From Dehalobacter sp. DCM (lineage in GTDB: Bacteria > Bacillota > Desulfitobacteriia > Desulfitobacteriales > Syntrophobotulaceae), in contig NZ_CP092282.1 of the NCBI RefSeq assembly GCF_024972775.1, positions 234,001-298,000 of the forward strand: a stretch of 64,000 bases of DNA, written 5' to 3'. Shown piece after piece: positions 8,410 to 16,077 of the stretch (position 1 is the stretch's first letter; each line of letters starts with the position of its first letter). A program made the position numbers and the translations under genes. Under the pieces are notes generated by a model. The model saw only the letters and a program-made list of their open reading frames with translations. It made no database searches and was not told the origin of the DNA.

Positions 8410-10223
8410 ACTCCTCATTTACAGCATTGGAAGAATCACTGTGCTCTAGAAGCAGCCTACAGCCGGTACTGGATTCTGTCGGAGTATCGGAAATGATCCG
8501 GGCTATGGAAAATGCCCCGCCAAATTTGCTCACGGCATACTTTCAGGAGAAAGCAGCAGAATTTACTGTCAGGCGCGAGAACGTTACGAGTTTTAAGCTG
8601 CTCCAGGCCGCATTTACAGACAAAAAGCAGGCAAGCAGGTTTTATGGGACACCCATCGCTGATGTAGTTAAAACAATTGCTGACATCGAGTTTGAGAAGC
8701 AAAAATCACTTTTCAGGAGGGAAAACCGCCAACAATTGAGTGTCCATAACGATATATGGCAGCTGTTTTATCTAACCGGACCCAATTTGAGGAGCAACAG
8801 CTACGATTTCAGCAAGATCCATTGCGTCTCGCTGCGCTTGGAACTGAAATACTTTATGCTGTGGTACCTTCAAGGCCGTAGCGACTATCGGACCCCGGTT
8901 CTTGCTGCAGTAATCAAGGGAGTCAATTTCCTCAGCAGCAATAACCCAGGCATCCACTATTTCGCGGATATATCCGATGTGGATGCCCGTCAACTCTACA
9001 ACTATCTGGAAAACGACTGCTTATCCAAGCACGGCGGCAGACTGTCCGTCAAGTCCGTTGCCAACACCATGCGTGCCTGCGGCCAAATCATAGACTACCT
9101 TTGCGGAGACATGCGTGATCCGAGCCTCCGGACACCGATACCGACGGGGAATCCATTTGCAAAGTACCGCTTTTTCAATCTGGACAACATGTCCAGAAAT
9201 ACTGAGATAATCCCCGACCCAGTAGCGGCGGCGATTGAAAAGCATAGTCACGAGTTAAGCGATACACACCGGGTTCTATACAGCATTTTTATCAATACCG
9301 GGCTGAGATTGTCGGAAGTCGTACTGCTGAAAGAGGACTGTCTGGCACCATCACGTTTTGAGGGGCTGATGCTCCTGCGCTATGTGCCGCACAAAACATT
9401 AAGCGCCCGGCGCAAGCGCGGCATCGGCGATACCTGTGAAATGCTGATCCCTGCTTTTCTGTCAAGAGAAATCACCCGTCAGATTAAGAGAACCCAAAGC
9501 CTGCGGGAGGAATATGGTGAGCCGTATATCTTCATTGTGAAAAATGGGAGCCAGCGTCCTTCGCTTCCCTGCGGTGACGGGTTTTGCGATGCGGTAAACA
9601 GGCTGATTGCGAAGCACTGCATTACTGATGAAAATGACCACCTCTGGAAGCTGACCACAAGGCAGTTCCGAAAAACCATTGCCGTCATGCTGGTCGAAAG
9701 CGGAGCATCCATGACGGAGCTTGCCTACTGGCTGAGCCATCTCTCACGCAAAACCTCAATGAAGTATTACGCCGAGGTTCGAAAGAAGCGGCTTGCTGAA
9801 ATGAACACTTCCTTTTTTAGAGAAAAATTTGATCTTCTGCTTAACAACGAGCAGCTTGATCAATTCAGCGAAGAACAGCGGCGGCTCTTGTTTGTGGACT
9901 TCCGCCTTGAACAGCGCAGGGTTGAATTGGGATTCTGTATGCGCGTTTTTGCCGATGGAGAATGCCGGGAGCGCAGCCGTACGCTAAGCTGTGTAAACTG
10001 CAAAAATCTTTGTACAGGCAAACCGTATCTACAGTACTGGATAGCCCTGCGGGATTCCCAGCGCAAGCTCGTGGACGGGCTTGTTGAGTCCTACCGGGAG
10101 ATGGGGATTGCGGATTACCAGTCATACCGGCAGTATCAGCAGGAAAAAGCGCTGCTTGATTCCTACTCGGATACCGTGACAAAAATCGAGGCAGCTTTTG
10201 GAGGTGGTTTGTATGCCAAGTAA
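8406..10223 (+). CDS. Tyrosine recombinase, TnpB-like (second of three)
   Basis: This 605-residue protein resembles TnpB of Tn554 in length and layout. A catalytic core lies at about 290-465: Arg in NTGLRLSEVVLLKED, a diverged His box TTRQFRKT, then LSHLSRKTSMKYYAEV supplying His and the Tyr nucleophile. The usual His of HxxR is replaced, as I recall for TnpB-type proteins. After the core comes a cysteine-bearing segment (about 515-545: CMRVFADGEC, CVNCKNLCTGKPYLQYW), probably a zinc-binding module, and a charged helical C-terminus. It starts on the ATGA overlap with the first recombinase. Confidence 0.83.
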   Translation: MNSSFTALEESLCSRSSLQPVLDSVGVSEMIRAMENAPPNLLTAYFQEKAAEFTVRRENVTSFKLLQAAFTDKKQASRFYGTPIADVVKTIADIEFEKQKSLFRRENRQQLSVHNDIWQLFYLTGPNLRSNSYDFSKIHCVSLRLELKYFMLWYLQGRSDYRTPVLAAVIKGVNFLSSNNPGIHYFADISDVDARQLYNYLENDCLSKHGGRLSVKSVANTMRACGQIIDYLCGDMRDPSLRTPIPTGNPFAKYRFFNLDNMSRNTEIIPDPVAAAIEKHSHELSDTHRVLYSIFINTGLRLSEVVLLKEDCLAPSRFEGLMLLRYVPHKTLSARRKRGIGDTCEMLIPAFLSREITRQIKRTQSLREEYGEPYIFIVKNGSQRPSLPCGDGFCDAVNRLIAKHCITDENDHLWKLTTRQFRKTIAVMLVESGASMTELAYWLSHLSRKTSMKYYAEVRKKRLAEMNTSFFREKFDLLLNNEQLDQFSEEQRRLLFVDFRLEQRRVELGFCMRVFADGECRERSRTLSCVNCKNLCTGKPYLQYWIALRDSQRKLVDGLVESYREMGIADYQSYRQYQQEKALLDSYSDTVTKIEAAFGGGLYAK

Positions 10224-11760
10224 TGCTGCGGTGCAGGAAAACTTTCAGGAAGATCGTAAAGTGGAATACCGCGCCTTTGTTGCCAGTATTTCAGGCAGCG
10301 ATTGCTTTGGTGACGACATATGGCACTGCGACAGGCTCAAAAAGCATCCGGCTGACAGATCCTGTGTGCTCCACTTTGTGAATGTCCCGGAACAATTTAA
10401 GGAAGCAGCCAAATACTTCATTGTGCTGAAACTGCTTGGAGGCATGCGAGTATCATCAGCCCGGCAGCACGTGATCCGGCTGATATGGTTCCTGCAGTTT
10501 CTAGAATTGCAGGGTGAAGAAGATGCTCTGTATTGTTGCACGCCGTCCTTTGTCGCTGGATTTAAAGCATATCTGGATGGGAATTGTACAAAGGAACAGG
10601 TAAAAAACGGCATATGGCAAGTCATCAAGAACTTTTTTGATGTCATGCAGGGATGGGAAGGCCGGAAGCTATACAATCATTTCGCCGGAAACCCATTCGT
10701 TCAGCCTTTACACTATGACGAAAAGCTGATTCCTCCTTTTGTTGAACGCCAGCTTGACCGGTTATTTCTAATGCCGGAAATACAGCTTCATATTCGGGTC
10801 GCGTATTGGATTATGAGGCTTTTTCCCACGCGGGTCAGCGAGGTCTGCGCAATGGAGCCGGACTGCGTCAAGCAGTTTGACGGGCATTTTATTCTGTTCC
10901 TCCCCTCATGGAAGCAAAACGGCGGCTACAACCTGGCAGAGATGCGCAGCCTCCACATTGAGTATGAGGGGATTGGGAAATATCTGATAGACCTTTTACA
11001 TGAGCAGCAGGAAGCGCAGCGTGCCCTATCGCCTTATCTGCCGGAAAATCAGCGGGGACTGCTGCTGGCCTACAAGAAAGCCTGGTACAGATACGGAAAA
11101 TGGGCCGAAACAGTTGTCCGGAAGCACAATGTCCTGACAGCTACCCCTAACCATATCAACGTGTTCTTCAAACGATACTGCGAAATGTATGATGTCCGTG
11201 ATGAAAACGGAACCCTATATGTTCTGAAAAGCCACATGCTCAGACACAACGGCATTACAGACCGGCTGGCAGAAGGCTTTACCATAGAGCAGATCGCCCA
11301 CATGACAGGCCACAAGAACGACCAGATGATTCTCAAATCATACAACCATCTCGACCTGCGTCCGGAGGTTCTTACGGAAAAGCAGAGGCTTGTTTTGGGG
11401 GAGTCTGACGAGTCATCTCCGGTTATGTTTCATGGGAGAATCCTGAGCATGAACCCGCAGACGGAGGCCAGGCTGCTGGAAAACCTGCGTGCCCACAGGG
11501 TGCGCGGCGGCATATGCAGTGATATTACCGGATGTAAATGCGATATGCAGGCTTGCTTGAACTGCCGCTATTTTATTCCTGAAATCGAGCAGATTCCGTT
11601 CTTTGAGGAACAGGCCGAAGCCTGGCGCATAAAAGCGGTGCGGTTCAAAGCCTTTCCTATCATTCAAAAAAATGCCGCTGCAAATGCTGTTCTATATCAG
11701 GAGGTTGTAAACAAAATGAAAACATATCTGGAGGTAACTGGCGATGAGAAAAATTCCTGA
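10213..11760 (+). CDS. Tyrosine recombinase (third of three)
   Basis: This is a 515-residue integrase-family protein. ATG 10213 is preferred over TTG 10198 because GGAGGTGG lies just before it. Catalytic residues are all present: Arg in LFPTRVSEVCAMEPD (about 205), HMLRHNG (about 347), MTGHKNDQ (about 370) and Tyr in LKSYNHL (about 381). The C-terminal part has a Cys cluster (CSDITGCKCDMQACLNCRYF, near 435-455), similar in idea to the one in the second recombinase. Tn554 has only two such recombinases, so the third makes this a trio. It overlaps the second gene at its start and the accessory gene at its end. Confidence 0.83.
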   Translation: MPSNAAVQENFQEDRKVEYRAFVASISGSDCFGDDIWHCDRLKKHPADRSCVLHFVNVPEQFKEAAKYFIVLKLLGGMRVSSARQHVIRLIWFLQFLELQGEEDALYCCTPSFVAGFKAYLDGNCTKEQVKNGIWQVIKNFFDVMQGWEGRKLYNHFAGNPFVQPLHYDEKLIPPFVERQLDRLFLMPEIQLHIRVAYWIMRLFPTRVSEVCAMEPDCVKQFDGHFILFLPSWKQNGGYNLAEMRSLHIEYEGIGKYLIDLLHEQQEAQRALSPYLPENQRGLLLAYKKAWYRYGKWAETVVRKHNVLTATPNHINVFFKRYCEMYDVRDENGTLYVLKSHMLRHNGITDRLAEGFTIEQIAHMTGHKNDQMILKSYNHLDLRPEVLTEKQRLVLGESDESSPVMFHGRILSMNPQTEARLLENLRAHRVRGGICSDITGCKCDMQACLNCRYFIPEIEQIPFFEEQAEAWRIKAVRFKAFPIIQKNAAANAVLYQEVVNKMKTYLEVTGDEKNS

Positions 11761-12172
11761 TTCCCTGCTCAATCTACAGCAAAAGCAGCGTGAACAAACG
11801 ATATCCGCTGTTAAAAGCACGATACAGGAGCTGAAGGCGGAAGGGTGTCCGGTTACCATAAAACGCTTATGCGAACGGACGGGGCTTTCACGTTCGGTAT
11901 TCAGCAAGCCGCACGTGAAAGCCTTGATGGATGAGGAACTCTTCCATATCCCTGCAAAGACTGTATCCGAAGGGACGCTGGAGAGTCAATATGCGAAGCT
12001 ACTCCTGCAATTGGAGAAATCCAAGCGCCGGGAAAGCGATCTTAAGTCTGCAAATATTCAATTGCGTGAAACTGTACAGGAATTGCGTTCTGAATGTGAG
12101 CTGCTGCGGGGGGAACTTCATTCCCTTATGCAGCGTGGAATGCGGCTTCAAGGAGGGGGTGAGCGAAAATGA
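11744..12172 (+). CDS. TnpC-like (DUF6262-like) HTH and coiled-coil accessory protein
   Basis: This 142-residue protein has a helix-turn-helix at about 25-60 (TIQELKAEGCPVTIKRLCERTGLSRS broken by hydrophobic turns) and then a coiled coil at about 80-130 (LESQYAKLLLQLEKS, ANIQLRETVQELRSECELLR). This layout is that of TnpC of Tn554 and the DUF6262 family, which influence the frequency or orientation of transposition. ATG 11744 follows GGAGGTAACTGGCG and overlaps the third recombinase. It is expected to bind the transposon ends or one of the recombinases. Confidence 0.75.
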   Translation: MRKIPDSLLNLQQKQREQTISAVKSTIQELKAEGCPVTIKRLCERTGLSRSVFSKPHVKALMDEELFHIPAKTVSEGTLESQYAKLLLQLEKSKRRESDLKSANIQLRETVQELRSECELLRGELHSLMQRGMRLQGGGERK

Positions 12173-12378
12173 TATTGAACAGGAAAAAGCTGAGGGCTTG
12201 GGAAAAATCCGCGCACATTTTGTTTACCAAAGAGCAGGAGGCTATTATTCTTGAACGGTTTGGCACCGAACCGGGAGATGGGCATGAATGGTCTGAGCAG
12301 GATATTGCTGAGCAGATTAGAAAAATTGTGCGCGACAATCCGGCACCACCGCCAAAACTGCCTGATTTTCTGAAATGA
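12169..12378 (+). CDS. Small transposon-encoded protein, unknown
   Basis: This is a 69-residue charged protein starting on an ATGA overlap with the TnpC-like gene. It contains FTKEQEAIILERFGTEPGDG and ends PAPPPKLPDFLK. There is no recognisable domain. Its place as last gene of the five-gene transposon operon argues that it is real and serves transposition or its control. A non-coding stretch of about 190 bases with repeats separates it from the transposon end. Confidence 0.6.
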   Translation: MILNRKKLRAWEKSAHILFTKEQEAIILERFGTEPGDGHEWSEQDIAEQIRKIVRDNPAPPPKLPDFLK

Positions 12379-12481
12379 CATTTCCATATCTCCGCAGCAT
12401 TGAATACAGCATATGGCCTCGGCCTGTGCTGTATTTTTTATCACCAAACATCACAAAACGGTTTTTCGACCAATATTTTTT

Positions 12482-12503
12482 GAATCGTGTATGTACACGA
12501 TTC
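12482..12503. repeat. Palindrome near right end of transposon
   Basis: GAATCGTGTA (12482-12491) and TACACGATTC (12494-12503) form a perfect 10-bp inverted repeat around TG. The half-site TACACGAT is the same core as in the terminal repeats. It is therefore likely a recombinase or TnpC binding site, and not a terminator, since no T-run follows. Confidence 0.65.
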
Positions 12504-12527
12504 AAAGCCATGATAATCAGGAGGCGA

Positions 12528-12539
12528 TTCTATCGTGTA
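12528..12539 (-). repeat. Right inverted terminal repeat of transposon
   Basis: TTCTATCGTGTA is the exact reverse complement of the left-end copy at 7130-7141. It lies 28 bases inside the right junction. Confidence 0.7.
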
Positions 12540-12567
12540 CACCACAAAAACTAAACAAAACTGGCGG

Positions 12568-12753
12568 CTTCAGGGCTTTCCCGATTACTGGACGGACATC
12601 CCCGGCGACTCGGACAGCGTGAGATACAAGGCCCTTGGCAACAGTGTTGCGATTCCCTGTGTGGAGAATGTTCTCCGGGGGATCGCATATTTTTTGCGAA
12701 AATTTCATGAAGAAAAGGAGGAATCCGAATGTACATCTACCCCGACAACCTGA
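12568..12753 (+). pseudogene. C5-cytosine DNA methyltransferase, 3' part
   Basis: The frame reads LQGFPDYWTDIPG then YKALGNSVAIPCVENVLRGI, i.e. the end of motif IX and all of motif X of the methyltransferase, which complete the AdoMet pocket. It is cut off from the 5' part by the transposon. Joining 7099 to 12568 keeps the reading frame (CER-LQGFP). A GTG at 12535 opens this frame but has no proper ribosome-binding site. The end overlaps the start of the PrgI/VirB3-like gene by 25 bases, as expected for the original operon. Confidence 0.88.
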
Positions 12754-12995
12754 AATCCAAGGCGGTGCTGTGGCTGTGGCAGCTCAGGGATATCGGCGTC
12801 ATCGGCGTCGGTCTTTTGCTTTCTGTGTTTGCGCTGGCGCAGCTTAAGTTCCTGCCGCCTATCGTCATTACGGCCTTATACGTCTTCCTGACTATCCGGT
12901 TTGACGATACCAGCATCCTCGACTTTATAAAATACGCCTGCGCTTTCTTTATTACGAAGCAGCAAACCTACGAATGGGGGTACGGAAAGCAATGA
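12729..12995 (+). CDS. VirB3/PrgI-like small conjugal membrane protein
   Basis: This is an 88-residue protein with two adjacent hydrophobic segments (about 23-40, IGVIGVGLLLSVFALAQL; about 42-57, LPPIVITALYVFLTIR). That hairpin topology and the place just before the VirB4 genes are those of VirB3/TrbD/PrgI proteins, which anchor the VirB4 ATPase to the channel. ATG 12729 follows AAAGGAGGAATCCGA. Its end overlaps the next start (ATGA). The family call is from size, topology and position. Confidence 0.75.
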   Translation: MYIYPDNLKSKAVLWLWQLRDIGVIGVGLLLSVFALAQLKFLPPIVITALYVFLTIRFDDTSILDFIKYACAFFITKQQTYEWGYGKQ

Positions 12996-13582
12996 GCAGA
13001 AAAGAAAAAAAGACAGCCAGGCAGAAGCAATATACCCGGCAGCTCATCAACACAAAGGGCGTCACGGATTACAGTCTCCTGACCTACAGAGGCGACAAGC
13101 TTGTATATTTTCTCATCAAGCCGACCAACATTTCCGTTCTGTCCGAGGAAAGCGTATCGGCAAGGATTTACTCATTGATGACCGTCCTCAAGGGGATGGC
13201 AGAGCTGGAATTCCTGTGCCTGAACAGCCGTGAAAACTTCGAGGACAACAAGCAGTTTCTAAAAAAGCGCATGGAGCAGGAGAACAATACCGCAGTCAGG
13301 AGGCTCTTGGAGCATGACCTCCATCACCTTGACCGAATACAGGTACAGATGGCGACGGCAAGAGAATTCCTTGTGGTCATCCGGTTGAAGGGCGAAAAGG
13401 AGTCCGAGGTGTTCCCGCATTTAAACCGTATCGAAAAGACCCTGCGTGAGCAAGGCTTCTCTTCAAAGCGGGCTGAGTGCGAGGATATAAAGCGCATGTT
13501 GGCGATATATTTTGAGCAGAATGTCACGACCGAGCGCTTCGAGGATTTCGACGGCGAACGCTGGGTGATTACCGGAGAATAA
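12992..13582 (+). CDS. VirB4-associated conjugal transfer protein
   Basis: This is a 196-residue soluble protein between the VirB3-like gene and virB4. ATG 12992 overlaps the previous stop. The content (VTDYSLLTYRGDKLVYFLIKP, NISVLSEESVSARIYSLMTVLK, then a charged helical region) resembles the N-terminal domain that single-chain VirB4/TraC proteins carry. This element may therefore encode that domain separately; that is inference. A hairpin and an inserted minus-strand gene now separate it from virB4. Confidence 0.6.
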   Translation: MSRKEKKTARQKQYTRQLINTKGVTDYSLLTYRGDKLVYFLIKPTNISVLSEESVSARIYSLMTVLKGMAELEFLCLNSRENFEDNKQFLKKRMEQENNTAVRRLLEHDLHHLDRIQVQMATAREFLVVIRLKGEKESEVFPHLNRIEKTLREQGFSSKRAECEDIKRMLAIYFEQNVTTERFEDFDGERWVITGE

Positions 13583-13592
13583 GAGTTAAAAA

Positions 13593-13622
13593 GGAAGCCG
13601 TGGGCGAATGCTCACGGCTTCC
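13593..13622 (+). terminator. Hairpin after VirB4-associated gene
   Basis: GGAAGCCGTG (13593-13602) and CACGGCTTCC (13613-13622) form a perfect 10-bp stem without a strong T-run. It lies between the plus-strand operon and the convergent minus-strand gene and may act in either direction. Confidence 0.5.
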
Positions 13623-13651
13623 GGCATATTTGGAACCTGATAAATTGGAAT

Positions 13652-14095
13652 TTATCTGACTATACTGCTCATTATAATTTGATAATCATTCCATAATCGC
13701 GCATCCTGCATGATATCATAATTTTCATAGATTCGGTAGTCTTCGAGGTGTTTGTAAAAAGAATTTTCCTTTCCGACATATACTCCTTCAGCATATTTTG
13801 AAAAGAACTCAAATTGATTTATGGTAATATCAATAATTGTACAATCATCCATTACTAGCCACGCGTGATTCGTAGTGTTATTAGGGTTATTATCACGATA
13901 TATGCCATTTCCCTGTTTCGTATTAATATCATATGTAGTAAATAGATAATACGCTAAAAGATCACATGAGTCATCGCAGCAACCACCTGGGAAATTACTC
14001 ATTCTATCGCTACGATCAAACTTTCTATTATATTTTGCCTCCAATATTGCCGCACGAAAAGTTACCGCAATATCATATATATCCTGATTTCTCAT
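13652..14095 (-). CDS. Cargo protein with Cys-His-Asp pattern, unknown
   Basis: This is a 147-residue protein on the opposite strand to the transfer operon and clearly richer in A+T than its neighbours. The pattern GGCCDDSCDLLAYYL, then NHAWLVMDD, then TIIDITINQFEFF has Cys, His and Asp in the order of papain/transglutaminase-like enzymes. I see no certain family. Its reading direction and base composition mark it as an insertion into the transfer operon, perhaps a cargo or defence-type gene. It lies between the VirB4-associated gene and virB4 without breaking either. Confidence 0.65.
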   Translation of the reverse strand: MRNQDIYDIAVTFRAAILEAKYNRKFDRSDRMSNFPGGCCDDSCDLLAYYLFTTYDINTKQGNGIYRDNNPNNTTNHAWLVMDDCTIIDITINQFEFFSKYAEGVYVGKENSFYKHLEDYRIYENYDIMQDARLWNDYQIIMSSIVR

Positions 14096-14168
14096 TTTTT
14101 CTCCAAATTCCTGTTTATCTCGTTGACTAAAATAATACCATAATTATCTATCAAAGTGAACACACTGT

Positions 14169-14199
14169 TCAGCCCGTCACAGAAATGTGGCGGCTTTTT
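14169..14199 (+). terminator. Terminator-like hairpin before virB4
   Basis: AGCCCGTCACA and TGTGGCGGCT pair around GAAA with a small bulge and are followed by five T residues. It lies about 35 bases upstream of the virB4 start and probably limits read-through between the inserted cargo and virB4. Confidence 0.5.
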
Positions 14200-14232
14200 C
14201 ATATCAAATAAAAGCCAGAAAGGAAGATAACC

Positions 14233-16059
14233 ATGCCTCCAATAGTTAGGCTACTCTCGCCGCAGGAGGACGTTCGTGTTCAGGAATTCCTCGATATGAT
14301 CGCTCCGGGCGTAATTAAATTTAACACTGACCACTTCATCTGCGGCAATACCTACCGCTCCGTGTGGGCGCTGCGGGAGTACCCGACCGCCACCGAGGAA
14401 CAGGCTATACTACGGCACCTTGGAGAGAAAGACGGCGTAACCCTGCATATCTACACCCGGCATGTGACCCCTGTGGAGGAACGGAAAATCATCAGCAATG
14501 CCGCCAACAAGAACCGGATGCAGAGAAGCAGCACACAGGATCTCCAGCAGACTGTCACAGCCGAAAGCAATCTGCAGGATGTGGCAACCGTTGTGGCACA
14601 GATGCACCGGAGCAAGGAACCGCTCCTTCATGCAGCTGTATATATCGAATTGTCCTCCCATGATCCCGATCAGCTGAAGCTCCTGCAGACCGAGGTGCTG
14701 ACCGAACTGGTGCGGAGCAAGCTCAACGTGGACAGACTCCTCCTTCGTCAGCAGCAGGGCTTTATTTCTGTCATGCCCTCCGGCTGGAATGTGTTTGGCG
14801 ATCAGTTTGAACGGGTGCTGCCCGCAAGCTCTGTAGCTAATCTTTATCCCTTCAACTACAGCGGCAAGACGGACCCTAACGGCTTCTGCCTTGGTAGGGA
14901 CAAATTCGGCAGCAATATCCTAGTAGATTTCAACCGGAGAGCCGACGATAAGACTAACGCCAACATCCTCATCCTCGGCAACAGCGGCCAGGGCAAGAGC
15001 TATCTGCTAAAGCTCATCCTGTGTAATCTCAGGGAATCCGGCATGAGGATCATCTGCCTTGACCCCGAAATGGAGTTTGAGGATCTCACAAACAACCTCG
15101 GTGGCTGCTTCATCGACCTAATGACCGGTGAGTACATCATCAATGTTCTGGAGCCAAAGACCTGGGATGAGGCTGGCGACCCGAAGGACGCCGAAGCACC
15201 CCAGGCGTTCCGTCAGACCAGCAAGCTCAGCCAGCACATCAGTTTTTTGAAAGACTTTTTCAGAGCGTACAAGGATTTTGATGACCGCCAGATCGACACC
15301 ATCGAGATCATGCTGGGCAAGCTCTACGACAAATGGAGCATCTCCGACCGCAGTAATTTTGACAGGCTGAAGCATGACGATTACCCCATCCTGTCCGACC
15401 TGTATGAGCTGATTGAGTCGGAATACAAGACCTTTGACGAAAGCCGTCGCCAGCTTTATACGGCGGATACCCTGCGGGAAATCTGCCTCGGACTTCACTC
15501 CCTGTGCAAGGGTGCCGAGTCCAAGTTCTTTAACGGACATACCAATATCAAAAGCAACGAGTTCGTGACCTTCGGCGTCAAGGGACTACTGCAGGCAAGC
15601 AAAAATTTAAGAAACGCCCTGCTGTTCAATGTGCTCTCCTATATGAGCAACGAGCTTCTCACCGCAGGCAATACCGCCGCCAGCATCGACGAGTTCTATC
15701 TGTTCCTCTCCAACCTGACTGCCGTGGAGTATGTTCGCAATTTTATGAAGCGCGTCAGGAAAAAGGAAAGCGCGGTGATCCTTTCCTCACAGAATCTGGA
15801 GGATTTCAATATCGGAGGCATCAGGGAGTATACCAAGCCGTTATTCTCCATCCCGACGCACCAGTTTCTATTCAATGCGGGTACGATTGACGCCAAATTC
15901 TATACCGATACCCTCCAACTGGAGCAGAGCGAATACAATCTCATCCGCTATCCGCAGAGGGGCGTATGCCTGTATAAGTGCGGCAACGAGAGATACAACC
16001 TCATGGTTCAGGCTCCGGAGCATAAGGCAGCGCTTTTCGGAAAGGCCGGTGGGCGATGA
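14233..16059 (+). CDS. virB4: VirB4-like conjugal transfer ATPase
   Basis: This 608-residue cytoplasmic ATPase powers assembly and transport through the type IV channel. Walker A is GNSGQGKS near residue 250, followed by IICLDPEMEFEDL (the usual VirB4 block). Walker B lies in AASIDEFYLFL near 480, and VILSSQNLEDF after it corresponds to the sensor region. The protein is shorter at its N-terminus than full-length VirB4, in keeping with the separate upstream gene. ATG 14233 follows GAAAGGAAGAT. It is followed after 18 bases by the amidoligase gene. Confidence 0.92.
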   Translation: MPPIVRLLSPQEDVRVQEFLDMIAPGVIKFNTDHFICGNTYRSVWALREYPTATEEQAILRHLGEKDGVTLHIYTRHVTPVEERKIISNAANKNRMQRSSTQDLQQTVTAESNLQDVATVVAQMHRSKEPLLHAAVYIELSSHDPDQLKLLQTEVLTELVRSKLNVDRLLLRQQQGFISVMPSGWNVFGDQFERVLPASSVANLYPFNYSGKTDPNGFCLGRDKFGSNILVDFNRRADDKTNANILILGNSGQGKSYLLKLILCNLRESGMRIICLDPEMEFEDLTNNLGGCFIDLMTGEYIINVLEPKTWDEAGDPKDAEAPQAFRQTSKLSQHISFLKDFFRAYKDFDDRQIDTIEIMLGKLYDKWSISDRSNFDRLKHDDYPILSDLYELIESEYKTFDESRRQLYTADTLREICLGLHSLCKGAESKFFNGHTNIKSNEFVTFGVKGLLQASKNLRNALLFNVLSYMSNELLTAGNTAASIDEFYLFLSNLTAVEYVRNFMKRVRKKESAVILSSQNLEDFNIGGIREYTKPLFSIPTHQFLFNAGTIDAKFYTDTLQLEQSEYNLIRYPQRGVCLYKCGNERYNLMVQAPEHKAALFGKAGGR

Positions 16060-16077
16060 AGAAAGGAGTGACGAGGC

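Larger units (their letters stand above)
7100..12567 (+). mobile_element. Tn554-like transposon with three tyrosine recombinases
   Basis: The element interrupts the methyltransferase exactly where LTPLECER (ending 7099) should continue as LQGFPDYWTD (starting 12568). It contains five tightly overlapping genes on the plus strand and no antibiotic or other cargo. The ends carry inverted copies of TACACGATAGAA at 7130-7141 and TTCTATCGTGTA at 12528-12539, each about 28-30 bases inside the junction. Tn554 family elements (TnpA, TnpB, TnpC) and recombinase-in-trio elements are the closest known designs. The gene order of 386-, 605- and 515-residue recombinases plus a small HTH/coiled-coil protein resembles Tn554 with an extra recombinase. 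The junctions are ambiguous by two bases (GG). Confidence 0.8.

Noticed and set aside
12482-12503. Palindrome taken as a terminator
   Set aside because: No T-run follows, and its half-site equals the transposon end repeat, so a protein-binding site is more likely.
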